Positions 24,435 to 31,977 of a stretch of DNA of 36,384 nucleotides are shown here, one piece after another (positions within the stretch are counted from its first letter, which is position 1; every line of letters starts with the position of its first letter). The translations under genes and the position numbers were made by a program. The notes beneath the pieces were generated by a model. That model had not been told where the DNA came from. It ran no database searches and was given only the letters and a program-made list of their open reading frames with translations. Origin of the DNA: Bacteroidota bacterium (GTDB lineage Bacteria > Bacteroidota > Bacteroidia > CAILMK01); assembly GCA_013288555.1 (NCBI GenBank), contig JABDBQ010000025.1, forward strand, positions 654-37,037, read 5' to 3'.

Positions 24435-24998
24435 ATGGGAAAAGTAATCAGTTCAATAAACGTCACGCCAGACGGCTTTGCAGACGCTAAATATACCATT
24501 GCATATGCCGATTTCTTTGAATTTACCCACGATCTTCTGGCAGATACCAGCACAGTTGCCTTTGGCAGCAACACTTTTGAACAATTCCAGAACATCTGGC
24601 CACCCAGGCTGAATAAAGAAAATGCTACTGAATGGCAGATGAAAATGGCGAAGGTATTGACTGATATATCTAAGGTAGTATTTTCATCCACTTTGAAAAC
24701 AACGACATGGAACAACTCGACTATTTTACCAAATATTGATGTTGAATATATTAACTCCTATAAACAGGAGGGCAAAGGAGGGTTAATTGTATTTGGAAGT
24801 CCGACCCTGGTTGCGGCTTTAACAGAAATGAACCTGATTGATGATTATTATTTCTGCATGCAGCCATTCATCGCCGGTAAGGGTAGCGTGCGCCTTTTCG
24901 ACAAATTGAACCTGGAAACCCCTCGCTCACTTAAATATGTAGATAGTACACAATTAAAATCCGGCGTGCATATCATCCATTATCAGAGAGTATATTAA
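24435..24998 (+). CDS. RibD/dihydrofolate-reductase-like family protein
   Basis: The 187-residue protein starts 'MGKVISSINVTPDGFADA', with 'VAFGSNTFEQFQNIWPP' and 'GLIVFGSPTLVAALTEMNLI' further on: the NADPH-binding RibD C-terminal/DHFR-like fold. It is the same length as the protein encoded at 20839 but clearly diverged. It is divergent from the GlxA-type regulator (186 nt between starts), so regulation by that protein is plausible. The SRPBCC genes follow on the same strand after 48 nt and may be co-transcribed. The substrate is unknown. Confidence 0.83.
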   Translation: MGKVISSINVTPDGFADAKYTIAYADFFEFTHDLLADTSTVAFGSNTFEQFQNIWPPRLNKENATEWQMKMAKVLTDISKVVFSSTLKTTTWNNSTILPNIDVEYINSYKQEGKGGLIVFGSPTLVAALTEMNLIDDYYFCMQPFIAGKGSVRLFDKLNLETPRSLKYVDSTQLKSGVHIIHYQRVY

Positions 24999-25046
24999 CT
25001 TCGGATATGTCCAATTCAGCTTATAAGACCTAAAATAATTAATAAA

Positions 25047-25494
25047 ATGAAAACATCAGATTTTAGCACAACCATTCTGGTTGACAAATCTCCGGAAGAA
25101 GTATTCCATGCGATAAATAATGTCGGTGGATGGTGGTCGGGCGATATTGAAGGCCGTTCTACTAAACTGAATGACGAGTTCACTTATCGTTATAAGGATA
25201 TTCATTTTTCAAAACAGCGGGTAGTTGAAATGATCCCTGATCAGAAAGTGGTATGGCTGATAACCGACAGCAATCTCAATTTCACAAAAGATGCTCATGA
25301 ATGGATCGGGACAAAAATCAGTTTTGAAATTACTGAGAAGGACGGAAAAAACGGAACTTCGTTTCTCACACATCGGATTGAATCCTGATATAGAGTGCTT
25401 TGATGCCTGCTCAAATGCATGGTCCTCTATTGTTCATCAAAGTTTATCAAGTTTAATTACAACGGGTGAAGGGCAGAAACTGGTTTTAGCCTGA
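25047..25494 (+). pseudogene. SRPBCC (AHSA1-like) gene interrupted by a +1 frameshift at a poly-A run
   Basis: The first frame (25047-25388) starts 'MKTSDFSTTILVDKSPEEV' and breaks off after 'EITEKDGKNG'. The family's C-terminal half ('LRFSHIGLNPDIECFDAC') continues in the +1 frame to a stop at 25494. Removing one A from the six-A run at 25346-25351 gives 'EKDGKTELRFSHIGL', which aligns directly with 'EKDGKTQIKFTHEGL' in the next gene and yields one protein of about 148 residues. The fold is the START-like helix-grip of the AHSA1/SRPBCC superfamily, whose small soluble members bind hydrophobic ligands or partner proteins. The break is either a real recent mutation or a base-calling error in a homopolymer. 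Confidence 0.85.
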
Positions 25495-25529
25495 ACAATG
25501 ATTTTGCTGGATAAAATTTAAATTAACCT

Positions 25530-25584
25530 GCCACAAAGGCGCGAAGGCACAAAGAAAACCTTAGTGTCTTTGTGTCTTAGTGGC
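25530..25584. repeat. Palindromic intergenic repeat of the 'GCCACAAAG...CTTTGTG..GTGGC' type
   Basis: The arms GCCAC (25530-25534) and GTGGC (25580-25584), plus AAGGCACAAAG (25544-25554) and CTTTGTGTCTT (25568-25578), form an imperfect inverted repeat. From memory, near-identical 'CACAAAGGCACGAAGGCAC' elements are scattered between genes in many Bacteroidota. Here it separates the broken SRPBCC unit from the next one. Confidence 0.55.
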
Positions 25585-25606
25585 TCAAAAAATTAAACAA
25601 AATAAA

Positions 25607-26554
25607 ATGGAAACACAAGATTTTACCACAACCATTTTGGTTGACCAGACTCCCGAAGTCGCTTTCAATTCCATCAATAACCCTCGAGGCTGGTGGTCAG
25701 AAGAAATCGAAGGCGGCACTGAAAAACTTAATGATGAGTTTGACTATCATTATGAAGATGTCCATTATTGTCACATAAAATTGATCGAAGTTATTCCCAA
25801 TCAGAAAGTAGTCTGGCTGGTGACGGACAATCATTTTGATTTTACAAAAGACAAGAGTGAATGGAAAGACACAAAGATCATTTTTGAGATTTCCGAAAAG
25901 GATGGCAAAACACAGATCAAATTCACACACGAAGGATTGGTTCCTGCTTACGAGTGCTATGATATCTGCCACGATGCCTGGACTAATTATACACAGGGTA
26001 GCTTACATGACCTGATCATGAAAGGCAAAGGAGAGCCAAACCCAAAAGGTGGAAGGAATTCTTACCAGGACGCTTTATCAAAAAAAATGAATGCAAGTGA
26101 TTATCATACAATTATTTTAACAACTACGACGCCAGATGAGGCATACCGCAGCATCAACAGTGTTACGAAATGGTGGACCGAAAATATGGATGGTAAAAAT
26201 GAAAAACTGAACGATAGTTTTACAGTTCATTTTGGAAAGGTTTGGATAACATTAAAAGTAACAGAACTGGTTCCAGCAAAAAAAATAGCATGGTATGTGA
26301 CCGACTGCAATAAGGATTGGCTTAAAAACAAAAAGGAGTGGAATGACACCCAATTGATCTGGAACATTTCAACCATAAATAACAGAACACAGGTAGAATT
26401 TACACACAAAGGATTGGTCTCTGAACTGGAATGCTTTGATGCCTGTGCAGATGCGTGGGGCGGATATGTTAAAGATAGTTTATTGAGCCTGTTAAATACA
26501 GGTAAGGGCAAGCCTGATCCGAAAGAAGAACTGACTTCTGTGGCTACAAAATAA
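25607..26554 (+). CDS. Two SRPBCC (AHSA1-like) domains fused in one reading frame
   Basis: From the ATG at 25607 the protein has 315 residues; a GTG at 25580 would extend it into the intergenic repeat and is rejected because 'METQDFTTTILVDQTPE' aligns with the start of the 25047 unit. Residues 1 to about 150 form one SRPBCC domain, followed by a linker ending 'DALSKK' and then M161 ('MNASDYHTIILTTTTPDEA'), which starts a second full domain to residue 315. The junction lies at an eight-A run (26080-26087). With one A fewer, the first domain would end at a TGA overlapping the second domain's ATG (ATGA), giving two coupled genes. Together with 25047-25494 this makes three tandem copies. The ligand is unknown. 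Confidence 0.83.
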   Translation: METQDFTTTILVDQTPEVAFNSINNPRGWWSEEIEGGTEKLNDEFDYHYEDVHYCHIKLIEVIPNQKVVWLVTDNHFDFTKDKSEWKDTKIIFEISEKDGKTQIKFTHEGLVPAYECYDICHDAWTNYTQGSLHDLIMKGKGEPNPKGGRNSYQDALSKKMNASDYHTIILTTTTPDEAYRSINSVTKWWTENMDGKNEKLNDSFTVHFGKVWITLKVTELVPAKKIAWYVTDCNKDWLKNKKEWNDTQLIWNISTINNRTQVEFTHKGLVSELECFDACADAWGGYVKDSLLSLLNTGKGKPDPKEELTSVATK

Positions 26555-26593
26555 GTGATGGAATTAGCTACAGCTTATCAGTATAAAATGGCA

Positions 26594-26601
26594 TAAATTT
26601 G
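26594..26601 (+). promoter_or_regulatory. -7 promoter element TAAATTTG for the beta-propeller T9SS gene
   Basis: Match to TAnnTTTG, 23 nt before the ATG at 26625; no clear -33 element. Confidence 0.5.
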
Positions 26602-26624
26602 TACTCCTAAAAGATCATAATGCT

Positions 26625-27848
26625 ATGAAAAAGGTCATAATTACATCATTACTTGTTTTTTGTACAATTCTTGGCAGGGCCCAATGGCAAAAAACCAGCA
26701 GTCCCAATTCTGGCGGGGTAAATTGCTTTATCAATAACGGTTCTTATTTATTTGCAGGCACCGATAGCGCAGGAACCTTTCTATCAACAGATAATGGTGA
26801 TAACTGGGCAGTAGCAGCTTCCGGGCTGACTAATAAATCCGTAAAATCAATAACGGCAAACAGTAATTACATATTTGCCGGAACATATGGCAATGGGGTC
26901 TATTTATCATCTGATCAGGGCAGCAACTGGACGCCTGTGAGTAAAGGATTGACTAACTTGGACATCAATGTCTTAATTACCACTGGCACCTATGTGCTTG
27001 CAGGGACTAATTCCGGTGTTTTTATTTCCTCTGATAATGGGTCAAACTGGTCCGCCATAAATAAGGGTTTAAGTACAGTTTTTGTGGTCTCCATAGCCAC
27101 AAATGGAACACAGATTTTTGCCGGAACCAATGGTGGTGGCATATTTTTATCTACTGATACTGGAAAATCATGGAATGCTGTGAATAATGGCCTCAACAGT
27201 GACTCAGTGAATGCTTTAACCATAAACGGATCATATATATATGCGGGAACAAATAGCAATGGCGTCTATATGTCTTCCAATAATGGAAACAGTTGGCAGG
27301 CCGTAAATTCAGGCTTAACCAATAACCATATCTGGGCCCTGGTTACTAATGGATCGCATATTTTTGCCGCTACCGGCGGGGGTGGGAAACATAATGGAAC
27401 AGGCGGTGGAACGGGCGGCGGCAAGGGAAAAGGCGGCGTATTTATTATAAAAAACACAGGAACCACCTGGACACCGGTAAATACAGGTTTGCCCCAAACG
27501 GATGTCCGGTCGTTGTACATTGTTGGGTCGACCATTTTTGCAGGGACTGAAGATTCGAATGTGTGGAAACGTCCATTAAGTGAATTGACTTCGGGAATAC
27601 AAGGCTTAAGTACAAATAATCCAGGCCTTATGATCTACCCTAATCCTGCAAACACTCTAATTAATATAGAATTCAATACCACGTCCCGAGAAGAACTTGT
27701 GATTTATAATGTTATAGGAGAAATAGTTTATAGAAATATATGGCTCCCATTTCAAACCGACTTCCACAAGGTGGACATATCGACATGGGAAAAAGGTGTT
27801 TATTTCATGAAAATTGGCTCCAATACAGAGAAGATAATCAAGGACTAA
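26625..27848 (+). CDS. Secreted beta-propeller-like (BNR/sialidase-type repeat) protein with T9SS sorting domain
   Basis: The 407-residue protein has a signal peptide (MKKVIITSLLVFCTILGRA, cleaved before Gln). About seven repeats of roughly 43 residues follow, each with 'FAGT.. .GV(Y/F)LS(S/T)DNG.(S/N)W' and 'NSGLTN', the photosystem-stability-factor/BNR-like propeller pattern common in secreted Bacteroidota proteins. A Gly-rich insertion (about residues 250-272, alternating GGG with Lys, His and Asn) interrupts the sixth or seventh repeat and probably forms a flexible loop. The C-terminal 70 residues are a T9SS type A sorting domain ('MIYPNPANTLINIEF', 'WEKGVYFMKIGSN'). The function is unknown; a surface or extracellular binding role is likely. 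Its stop lies only 5 nt from that of the convergent methyltransferase gene. Confidence 0.87.
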   Translation: MKKVIITSLLVFCTILGRAQWQKTSSPNSGGVNCFINNGSYLFAGTDSAGTFLSTDNGDNWAVAASGLTNKSVKSITANSNYIFAGTYGNGVYLSSDQGSNWTPVSKGLTNLDINVLITTGTYVLAGTNSGVFISSDNGSNWSAINKGLSTVFVVSIATNGTQIFAGTNGGGIFLSTDTGKSWNAVNNGLNSDSVNALTINGSYIYAGTNSNGVYMSSNNGNSWQAVNSGLTNNHIWALVTNGSHIFAATGGGGKHNGTGGGTGGGKGKGGVFIIKNTGTTWTPVNTGLPQTDVRSLYIVGSTIFAGTEDSNVWKRPLSELTSGIQGLSTNNPGLMIYPNPANTLINIEFNTTSREELVIYNVIGEIVYRNIWLPFQTDFHKVDISTWEKGVYFMKIGSNTEKIIKD

Positions 27849-27853
27849 GATAC

Positions 27854-28762
27854 TTATTGACGCCGGTCAAAACTCCTGAATTCGTTCAATTTGTTTGGGT
27901 TTCGGCTATCATTTTTTATTGCGGACAACCAATTTATTCGGACAATATCAAGCGTACATGGCCCGTAAGTAAATAACCTTATCATTCTCTTTTGCGATTC
28001 TATATACAAAATATTCATTACATCTTCTAAAATTCCTCCAGTAAAGGGTGTGTACATGAAGAAAACTGTTCCATCTGAATAATCTGCAAATCGTGCATCA
28101 TCATTAATAAATTCCACATTTTTTAAATTTAACTCGGCGGAGCAAATGCGCGCGTAATTGCAAAATTCCGGCTCAAATTCTACACCTTTTGATATTACCC
28201 CACTCATCAGATTTACAAGCATACAAACCTGTCCCAGGCCGGATCCCAAATCATAAAAAACATCTGATTCAGAGAAATGGGCTTTCTCTACCAATTCAAA
28301 AATAATTCTTGCAGGCGTTTTTTGAAAGAACACCATTTCAGTTTCCCGTTCCATTGTTTCATCAGGCAATGCCCGAAAGGAAAATATCCCATTTACCAAT
28401 AAATCAAGGTTGTCATACCCCATTTCATCTTGATTCAGAAACTGACTATTTGCAAGGTATTTATCAATAGCATTTTTAAAAGCGATACCCGATAAATTGG
28501 CTGATCGGATACTTGATCGAAGGTGAATAAAAAGATTATTGTCAATCTCTTCCAGCCTTGACCTTAGATTTTCAGCAAGCTGTTTTAATTCTGCCAGCTC
28601 AGAATGCGATTTAAGTTTATTTACCAACGAATCAATCCGGTCAATGATATAGAAATCAATATCATCCATAGCTTCTGTCCTACCTGAGAAGTTTGATTCT
28701 TCAAACAACAAAATGTTATTCGATAAGGCTTCAATATCCTGTCGTATTTCTGATAAAAACAT
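27854..28762 (-). CDS. Class I SAM-dependent methyltransferase with an N-terminal helical region
   Basis: The ATG at 28762 gives 302 residues; a longer reading from 28900 would run through the 3' end of the upstream DUF5723 gene and is rejected. Residues 1 to about 150 are mostly helical and probably coiled ('MFLSEIRQDIEALSNNILLF'). The methyltransferase motif I is 'VFYDLGSGLGQVCML' (D171-Q178) with the acidic ribose-binding residue at E195 ('GVEFEPEF'), and 'FINDDARFADYSDG' corresponds to the adenine-binding region. 'FFMYTPFTGG' occupies the post-motif III position. The substrate is not predictable. It starts 52 nt after the DUF5723 gene and may be co-transcribed with it. Confidence 0.78.
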   Translation of the reverse strand: MFLSEIRQDIEALSNNILLFEESNFSGRTEAMDDIDFYIIDRIDSLVNKLKSHSELAELKQLAENLRSRLEEIDNNLFIHLRSSIRSANLSGIAFKNAIDKYLANSQFLNQDEMGYDNLDLLVNGIFSFRALPDETMERETEMVFFQKTPARIIFELVEKAHFSESDVFYDLGSGLGQVCMLVNLMSGVISKGVEFEPEFCNYARICSAELNLKNVEFINDDARFADYSDGTVFFMYTPFTGGILEDVMNILYIESQKRMIRLFTYGPCTLDIVRINWLSAIKNDSRNPNKLNEFRSFDRRQ

Positions 28763-28814
28763 TTTCAAATCTGTGAAAAATATCCGCAATATAAATAAGA
28801 TATATAAGACCAAA

Positions 28815-30317
28815 TCAGAACCCATTTGTAGGGCAAACGTCTTTTTTAGACTTGCTGGAGCCCTCAAATAATATTGGTATTTTGAGCGCCGCATAAGCAT
28901 TTAACCCATAGATATTATTGGTAAACAAAAGGTTTAAGCCATTCCCGGTTCCAACAATCAGCGGACCAAGTCTTAGGGTCATTCCAAAAGTTGTTTGTCC
29001 ATAACCATTAACCCCAACAGGAAGAAAAAAACCAAACCATTTATAATCCCATCTAGGCGTTACTGTATAATAACTTAAACCATGTACCTGGCTGGTAACA
29101 TTCATAAACTGAGGGACAGTATAGGTAGTAACATTTACATATAAATCATTGTAAATATTATAATCCGCCTGGAGACTGAAAGTAGTAGGAAAATACATAT
29201 GAAAATAGCTTCTGGTATCCGCACGTCCAAGATTATTGGCAATAATTGTATCTAAGCTATATAATTTATTGGGGCCGAAGCGAAGTGCGTTTACATCCCA
29301 GTTTGTTTTATTTGCATTGAAGTTATAGGCATTATCCCCTTTCTGGAAGGACATGAAACCAATATCAAGTAAAGAAGCTCCCAATCTTATTTTGTATTTA
29401 TTCAGATCTCTTTTGTCATTTCTATATTTACCTCTGAGGCGATAGCCCCAGTCATAATAATCTGGTCGCCACTCATACACAAAACCAATATCCATAGCAA
29501 CGGAAATAGCTGATACATCTCCCAGACTTTTTCCTGCATTAAAATTCCCATTCAAATCTTTTACAAGATTTTCCGTATGGCCTTGAAGAAAAGTAGAATT
29601 ATACAAACTCAAAGTATCATTGTTTTTCCAATTGTAATTGAGCGTCTGTGCTTTCAGAAATGCAGCTTCCAGGCCAGCTTCGAGTTTGCCCCGAACGCCC
29701 ATTTTGAAAAAATGATGTCCTCTGCTACTTATTACCTGTGCATAATCTATACCATATTCCCACCACGACATCTGGTTAAAACTAAATGTGTTATCTTTAA
29801 GTGAAGTATTAAAATAACGAAGATTTGAAGGGTCATTTGTGCTTAGTCCTGTATACATCAGATGTGCCAGTTGTGGACTCAGGTTATCAATATTCAGAAG
29901 AGATCTCAGTCTGCATGTAAAAGCAACCGAAATATCCCTTGTAATACTTAATGCAATGGATGGCAACTGGACATAAGTATTGAGTCCGACTTCGACATTT
30001 TGCAGACTCGTGTTTTCAGATAAAAAATGCGCGTTGAAATTGCCCTGATACGTCTGAAAAATACTCTTGTCCAGTATGTACTTGCTGTACACCGAAATAT
30101 AGTTGTTGTTAAAATCAATTCCGGCACCAACCACAGTGATATCCAGCTTATAACGCATGTCGGCAATAGATGCCGGTTGTATATCAATCCCCGATACTCC
30201 GGCATAATTGCTCATGTTATACCCCGGTATATCCTGGGCTTTTGCAATTGTAGTAGTAATAAGAGCCAGTTCAAAAAGTATTGCAATACGTATCATCAAA
30301 CCAGGCATAGTATCCAT
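28815..30317 (-). CDS. DUF5723 family outer-membrane beta-barrel protein
   Basis: The protein has 500 residues from the ATG at 30317; in-frame ATGs at 30308 and 30296 are alternatives, and MIRIAILFELALITTTIAKA from 30296 is by itself a good signal peptide. The mature protein opens 'QDIPGYNMSNYAGVSGIDIQ' and continues as many amphipathic strands with aromatic ends ('WWEYGIDYAQV', 'FVYEWRPDYYDWGYRL', 'TVTPRWDYKWFGFF'), ending 'LNAYAALKIPILF'. This is the layout of the DUF5723 outer-membrane proteins of Bacteroidota, which have no assigned function. A methyltransferase gene follows on the same strand. Confidence 0.82.
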   Translation of the reverse strand: MDTMPGLMIRIAILFELALITTTIAKAQDIPGYNMSNYAGVSGIDIQPASIADMRYKLDITVVGAGIDFNNNYISVYSKYILDKSIFQTYQGNFNAHFLSENTSLQNVEVGLNTYVQLPSIALSITRDISVAFTCRLRSLLNIDNLSPQLAHLMYTGLSTNDPSNLRYFNTSLKDNTFSFNQMSWWEYGIDYAQVISSRGHHFFKMGVRGKLEAGLEAAFLKAQTLNYNWKNNDTLSLYNSTFLQGHTENLVKDLNGNFNAGKSLGDVSAISVAMDIGFVYEWRPDYYDWGYRLRGKYRNDKRDLNKYKIRLGASLLDIGFMSFQKGDNAYNFNANKTNWDVNALRFGPNKLYSLDTIIANNLGRADTRSYFHMYFPTTFSLQADYNIYNDLYVNVTTYTVPQFMNVTSQVHGLSYYTVTPRWDYKWFGFFLPVGVNGYGQTTFGMTLRLGPLIVGTGNGLNLLFTNNIYGLNAYAALKIPILFEGSSKSKKDVCPTNGF

Positions 30318-30454
30318 AATTTCATTTGATAAAACTACGAATAAATTTACAAGTTTGATTCAGAGCTGTTATTTTGTTCTATTACAAAGAAATAACTACA
30401 ACCTCTCCCATTTGATTATCGTAGTGAATACAGGTAATACTGCGTTTTATAAAC

Positions 30455-30499
30455 AAAATCACAGCAAATGCATTCATAACATGCACTTACTGTGATTTT
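30455..30499 (-). terminator. Long hairpin terminator after the RIC gene
   Basis: The 19-nt arms (30455-30473 and 30481-30499) pair throughout with only two G-T wobbles on the gene's strand; the loop is 7 nt and the stem ends in TTTT-GTTT. It lies 41 nt past the stop codon. Confidence 0.85.
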
Positions 30500-30540
30500 T
30501 GTTAAAAATCATCCCCTTTATTCCCCGCTTGAGGCTGGGA

Positions 30541-31257
30541 TTAATTCAATTCCATTTCAATGGCTTTAGGAAATAAAATATTGTTTTCAAGATGAATATG
30601 CAAATGCAGATCGTCTTCAAATTCTTTCAACATGGCATAAGCCACTCTATAAGTACTACAGGCGTCTGCAGGTGGATTATATCCTTCACTTAATGATGAC
30701 ATTTTACGAAATCTTTCGCCTTCTACATTATGTTCTTCCATCATCATCTGTATTGGATTCTGAATCGTACCAAATCCCGGTCTTGCGGCATTATCATGAT
30801 TTTTTTGCGCTTCAACCATATTTCTGATATATGGGAACAGAATTATTTCTTCTTTTTGCATATGGTCTGCCAGTTCATTGGCAGATGCATTAAATTGTTC
30901 ATTTATCTCAAATAATTCAGGATGATGGCTCCCATGTACTTTACACAGTTTGTCAAAGTACTGACGCAATGCAGGCGTTTTTTCTAAGATATATTTGTGA
31001 TGCTTGTTTTCAATATAATCCGCCAATGTATCCAGTGGCCATGATTGAAAATCTGTTACTGATTGATCGTCCAGTTTTGATACTTTCACCAGGTTATCCA
31101 TCAATTCTTCAACAAATATATTTTTCTGCTCGCAAACCTCATCAATGGTTCTGCCGCCTTTGCAGCAAAAATCAATTCCATATCTTTGAAACACTGCAGC
31201 AGTCCGATAATCTTCTGCAACAAATTCTCCTACACTTTTTGAAATTAAAGTTCCCAT
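30541..31257 (-). CDS. ric: RIC-family iron-sulfur cluster repair di-iron protein
   Basis: The 238-residue protein has the N-terminal ScdA_N-type domain with the 'YGIDFCCKGG' cysteine pair (about residues 26-35) and a hemerythrin-like four-helix domain with the expected His/Glu ligands ('HGSHHPE', 'DHMQKEE', 'MEEHNVEGE', 'HIHLENNILFP'). Proteins of the YtfE/ScdA/RIC group restore iron-sulfur clusters damaged by nitric oxide or peroxide. The gene lies 34 nt downstream of an Rrf2-family regulator on the same strand, and the pair forms an operon ended by the hairpin at 30455-30499. NO-responsive control by the neighbouring regulator is the standard arrangement for this family. Confidence 0.92.
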   Translation of the reverse strand: MGTLISKSVGEFVAEDYRTAAVFQRYGIDFCCKGGRTIDEVCEQKNIFVEELMDNLVKVSKLDDQSVTDFQSWPLDTLADYIENKHHKYILEKTPALRQYFDKLCKVHGSHHPELFEINEQFNASANELADHMQKEEIILFPYIRNMVEAQKNHDNAARPGFGTIQNPIQMMMEEHNVEGERFRKMSSLSEGYNPPADACSTYRVAYAMLKEFEDDLHLHIHLENNILFPKAIEMELN

Positions 31258-31291
31258 ATTATTCTTTTTTAATTAGTTATACACAATACCA

Positions 31292-31726
31292 TTATTGTTT
31301 TAAAAATGTTATTCCAAGGTTTATGTCATTAGATAAACCATCAAGGGATGTAGTCTCCAGCATCTGTTTTAATGTTTCCCTGATGGCTTTGAATTTATAA
31401 TGAACCGGACAGGGTTTATTTTCATTGCAATTGCTGAATCCCAATCCGCAGCCATTATAAATAGCATCGCCATCAATAGCTGAAACTATCTGGCGGAGCA
31501 TGATCTTATCCAATTCTTGCGGTGGGATTTCGAAGCCGCCGGTTGGGCCTTTCAACGAAAGGATGATCTCATGCTTTTTAAGATTCTGCAGAATTTTAGC
31601 CGTAAAAGCAACCGGTGAATTGATATGCGCTGCAATATCAGTCAAACCCACACGAACACCTTCTTTCGATTTTATGGCGATAAATATCACTGCCTTGATT
31701 CCATATTCACATGCCTTTGAAAACAT
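31292..31726 (-). CDS. Rrf2-family transcriptional regulator (NsrR/IscR-like)
   Basis: The 144-residue protein has an N-terminal winged helix ('YGIKAVIFIAIKS', 'LTDIAAHINSPVAFTAKILQ', 'LKGPTGGFEI') and three cysteines at 93, 100 and 106 ('NGCGLGFSNCNENKPCPVH'), the pattern that holds an iron-sulfur cluster in NsrR/IscR-type sensors. It is the first gene of the operon with RIC. Its promoter has a perfect -7 element (TATCTTTG) overlaid upstream by an 8-bp inverted repeat (31767-31790), suggesting autoregulation that is relieved when nitric oxide or oxidants damage the cluster. I leave the gene name open because NsrR and other Rrf2 subgroups cannot be separated by eye. Confidence 0.88.
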   Translation of the reverse strand: MFSKACEYGIKAVIFIAIKSKEGVRVGLTDIAAHINSPVAFTAKILQNLKKHEIILSLKGPTGGFEIPPQELDKIMLRQIVSAIDGDAIYNGCGLGFSNCNENKPCPVHYKFKAIRETLKQMLETTSLDGLSNDINLGITFLKQ

Positions 31727-31745
31727 AACTATTCTTTTTATGATG

Positions 31746-31790
31746 CAAAGATAACACTAAATTTTAATAAAGGACCATTTTATCCTTTAT
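31746..31790 (-). promoter_or_regulatory. Promoter and candidate Rrf2 operator of the regulator-RIC operon
   Basis: The -7 element TATCTTTG reads on the minus strand (31746-31753). The inverted repeat ATAAAGGA-N8-TCCTTTAT (31767-31790) begins 13 bp further upstream and covers the -33 region, a position where a bound repressor would block polymerase. Confidence 0.62.
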
Positions 31791-31860
31791 TATTTTTTCA
31801 ATCTTAGCGCAATATTTTAACAGAAGAATAACAATTAAATAATACAAATTACCCTGAGAC

Positions 31861-31905
31861 ATGATTTTGGTCAAGCCATATCCGGTTTCCTTTTCTGAAT
31901 ATTTG
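31861..31905 (+). promoter_or_regulatory. Weak FNR-like site and -7-like element upstream of the CHAD gene
   Basis: ATGAT-TTTG-GTCAA (31861-31874) differs by one base from TTGAT-N4-GTCAA. AATATTTG (31898-31905) is a one-mismatch -7 element, and the centre-to-element spacing is 30.5 bp, one more than at the two better sites. Confidence 0.3.
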
Positions 31906-31977
31906 TGTGGCTTTAACCTCCAAATGATTTATCCAATTGTTATACTTCATATTCAAATCTCAGATGAGCACCAATAA

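Noticed and set aside
27857..27870. A perfect TTGAC-GCCG-GTCAA palindrome, like the FNR-type sites.
   Set aside because: It lies inside the last codons of the methyltransferase gene (encoding FDRR) at a convergent gene end, with no promoter beside it; chance is the simplest explanation.
28763..28900. N-terminal extension of the methyltransferase to 28900.
   Set aside because: It would overlap 86 nt of the upstream DUF5723 coding end and encode an unrelated basic/hydrophobic stretch.
30969..31400. A 143-codon plus-strand open frame opposite RIC and the Rrf2 gene.
   Set aside because: It is antisense to two well-supported genes and its composition looks like reverse-complement translation (Cys, Phe and Tyr-rich, no domain).
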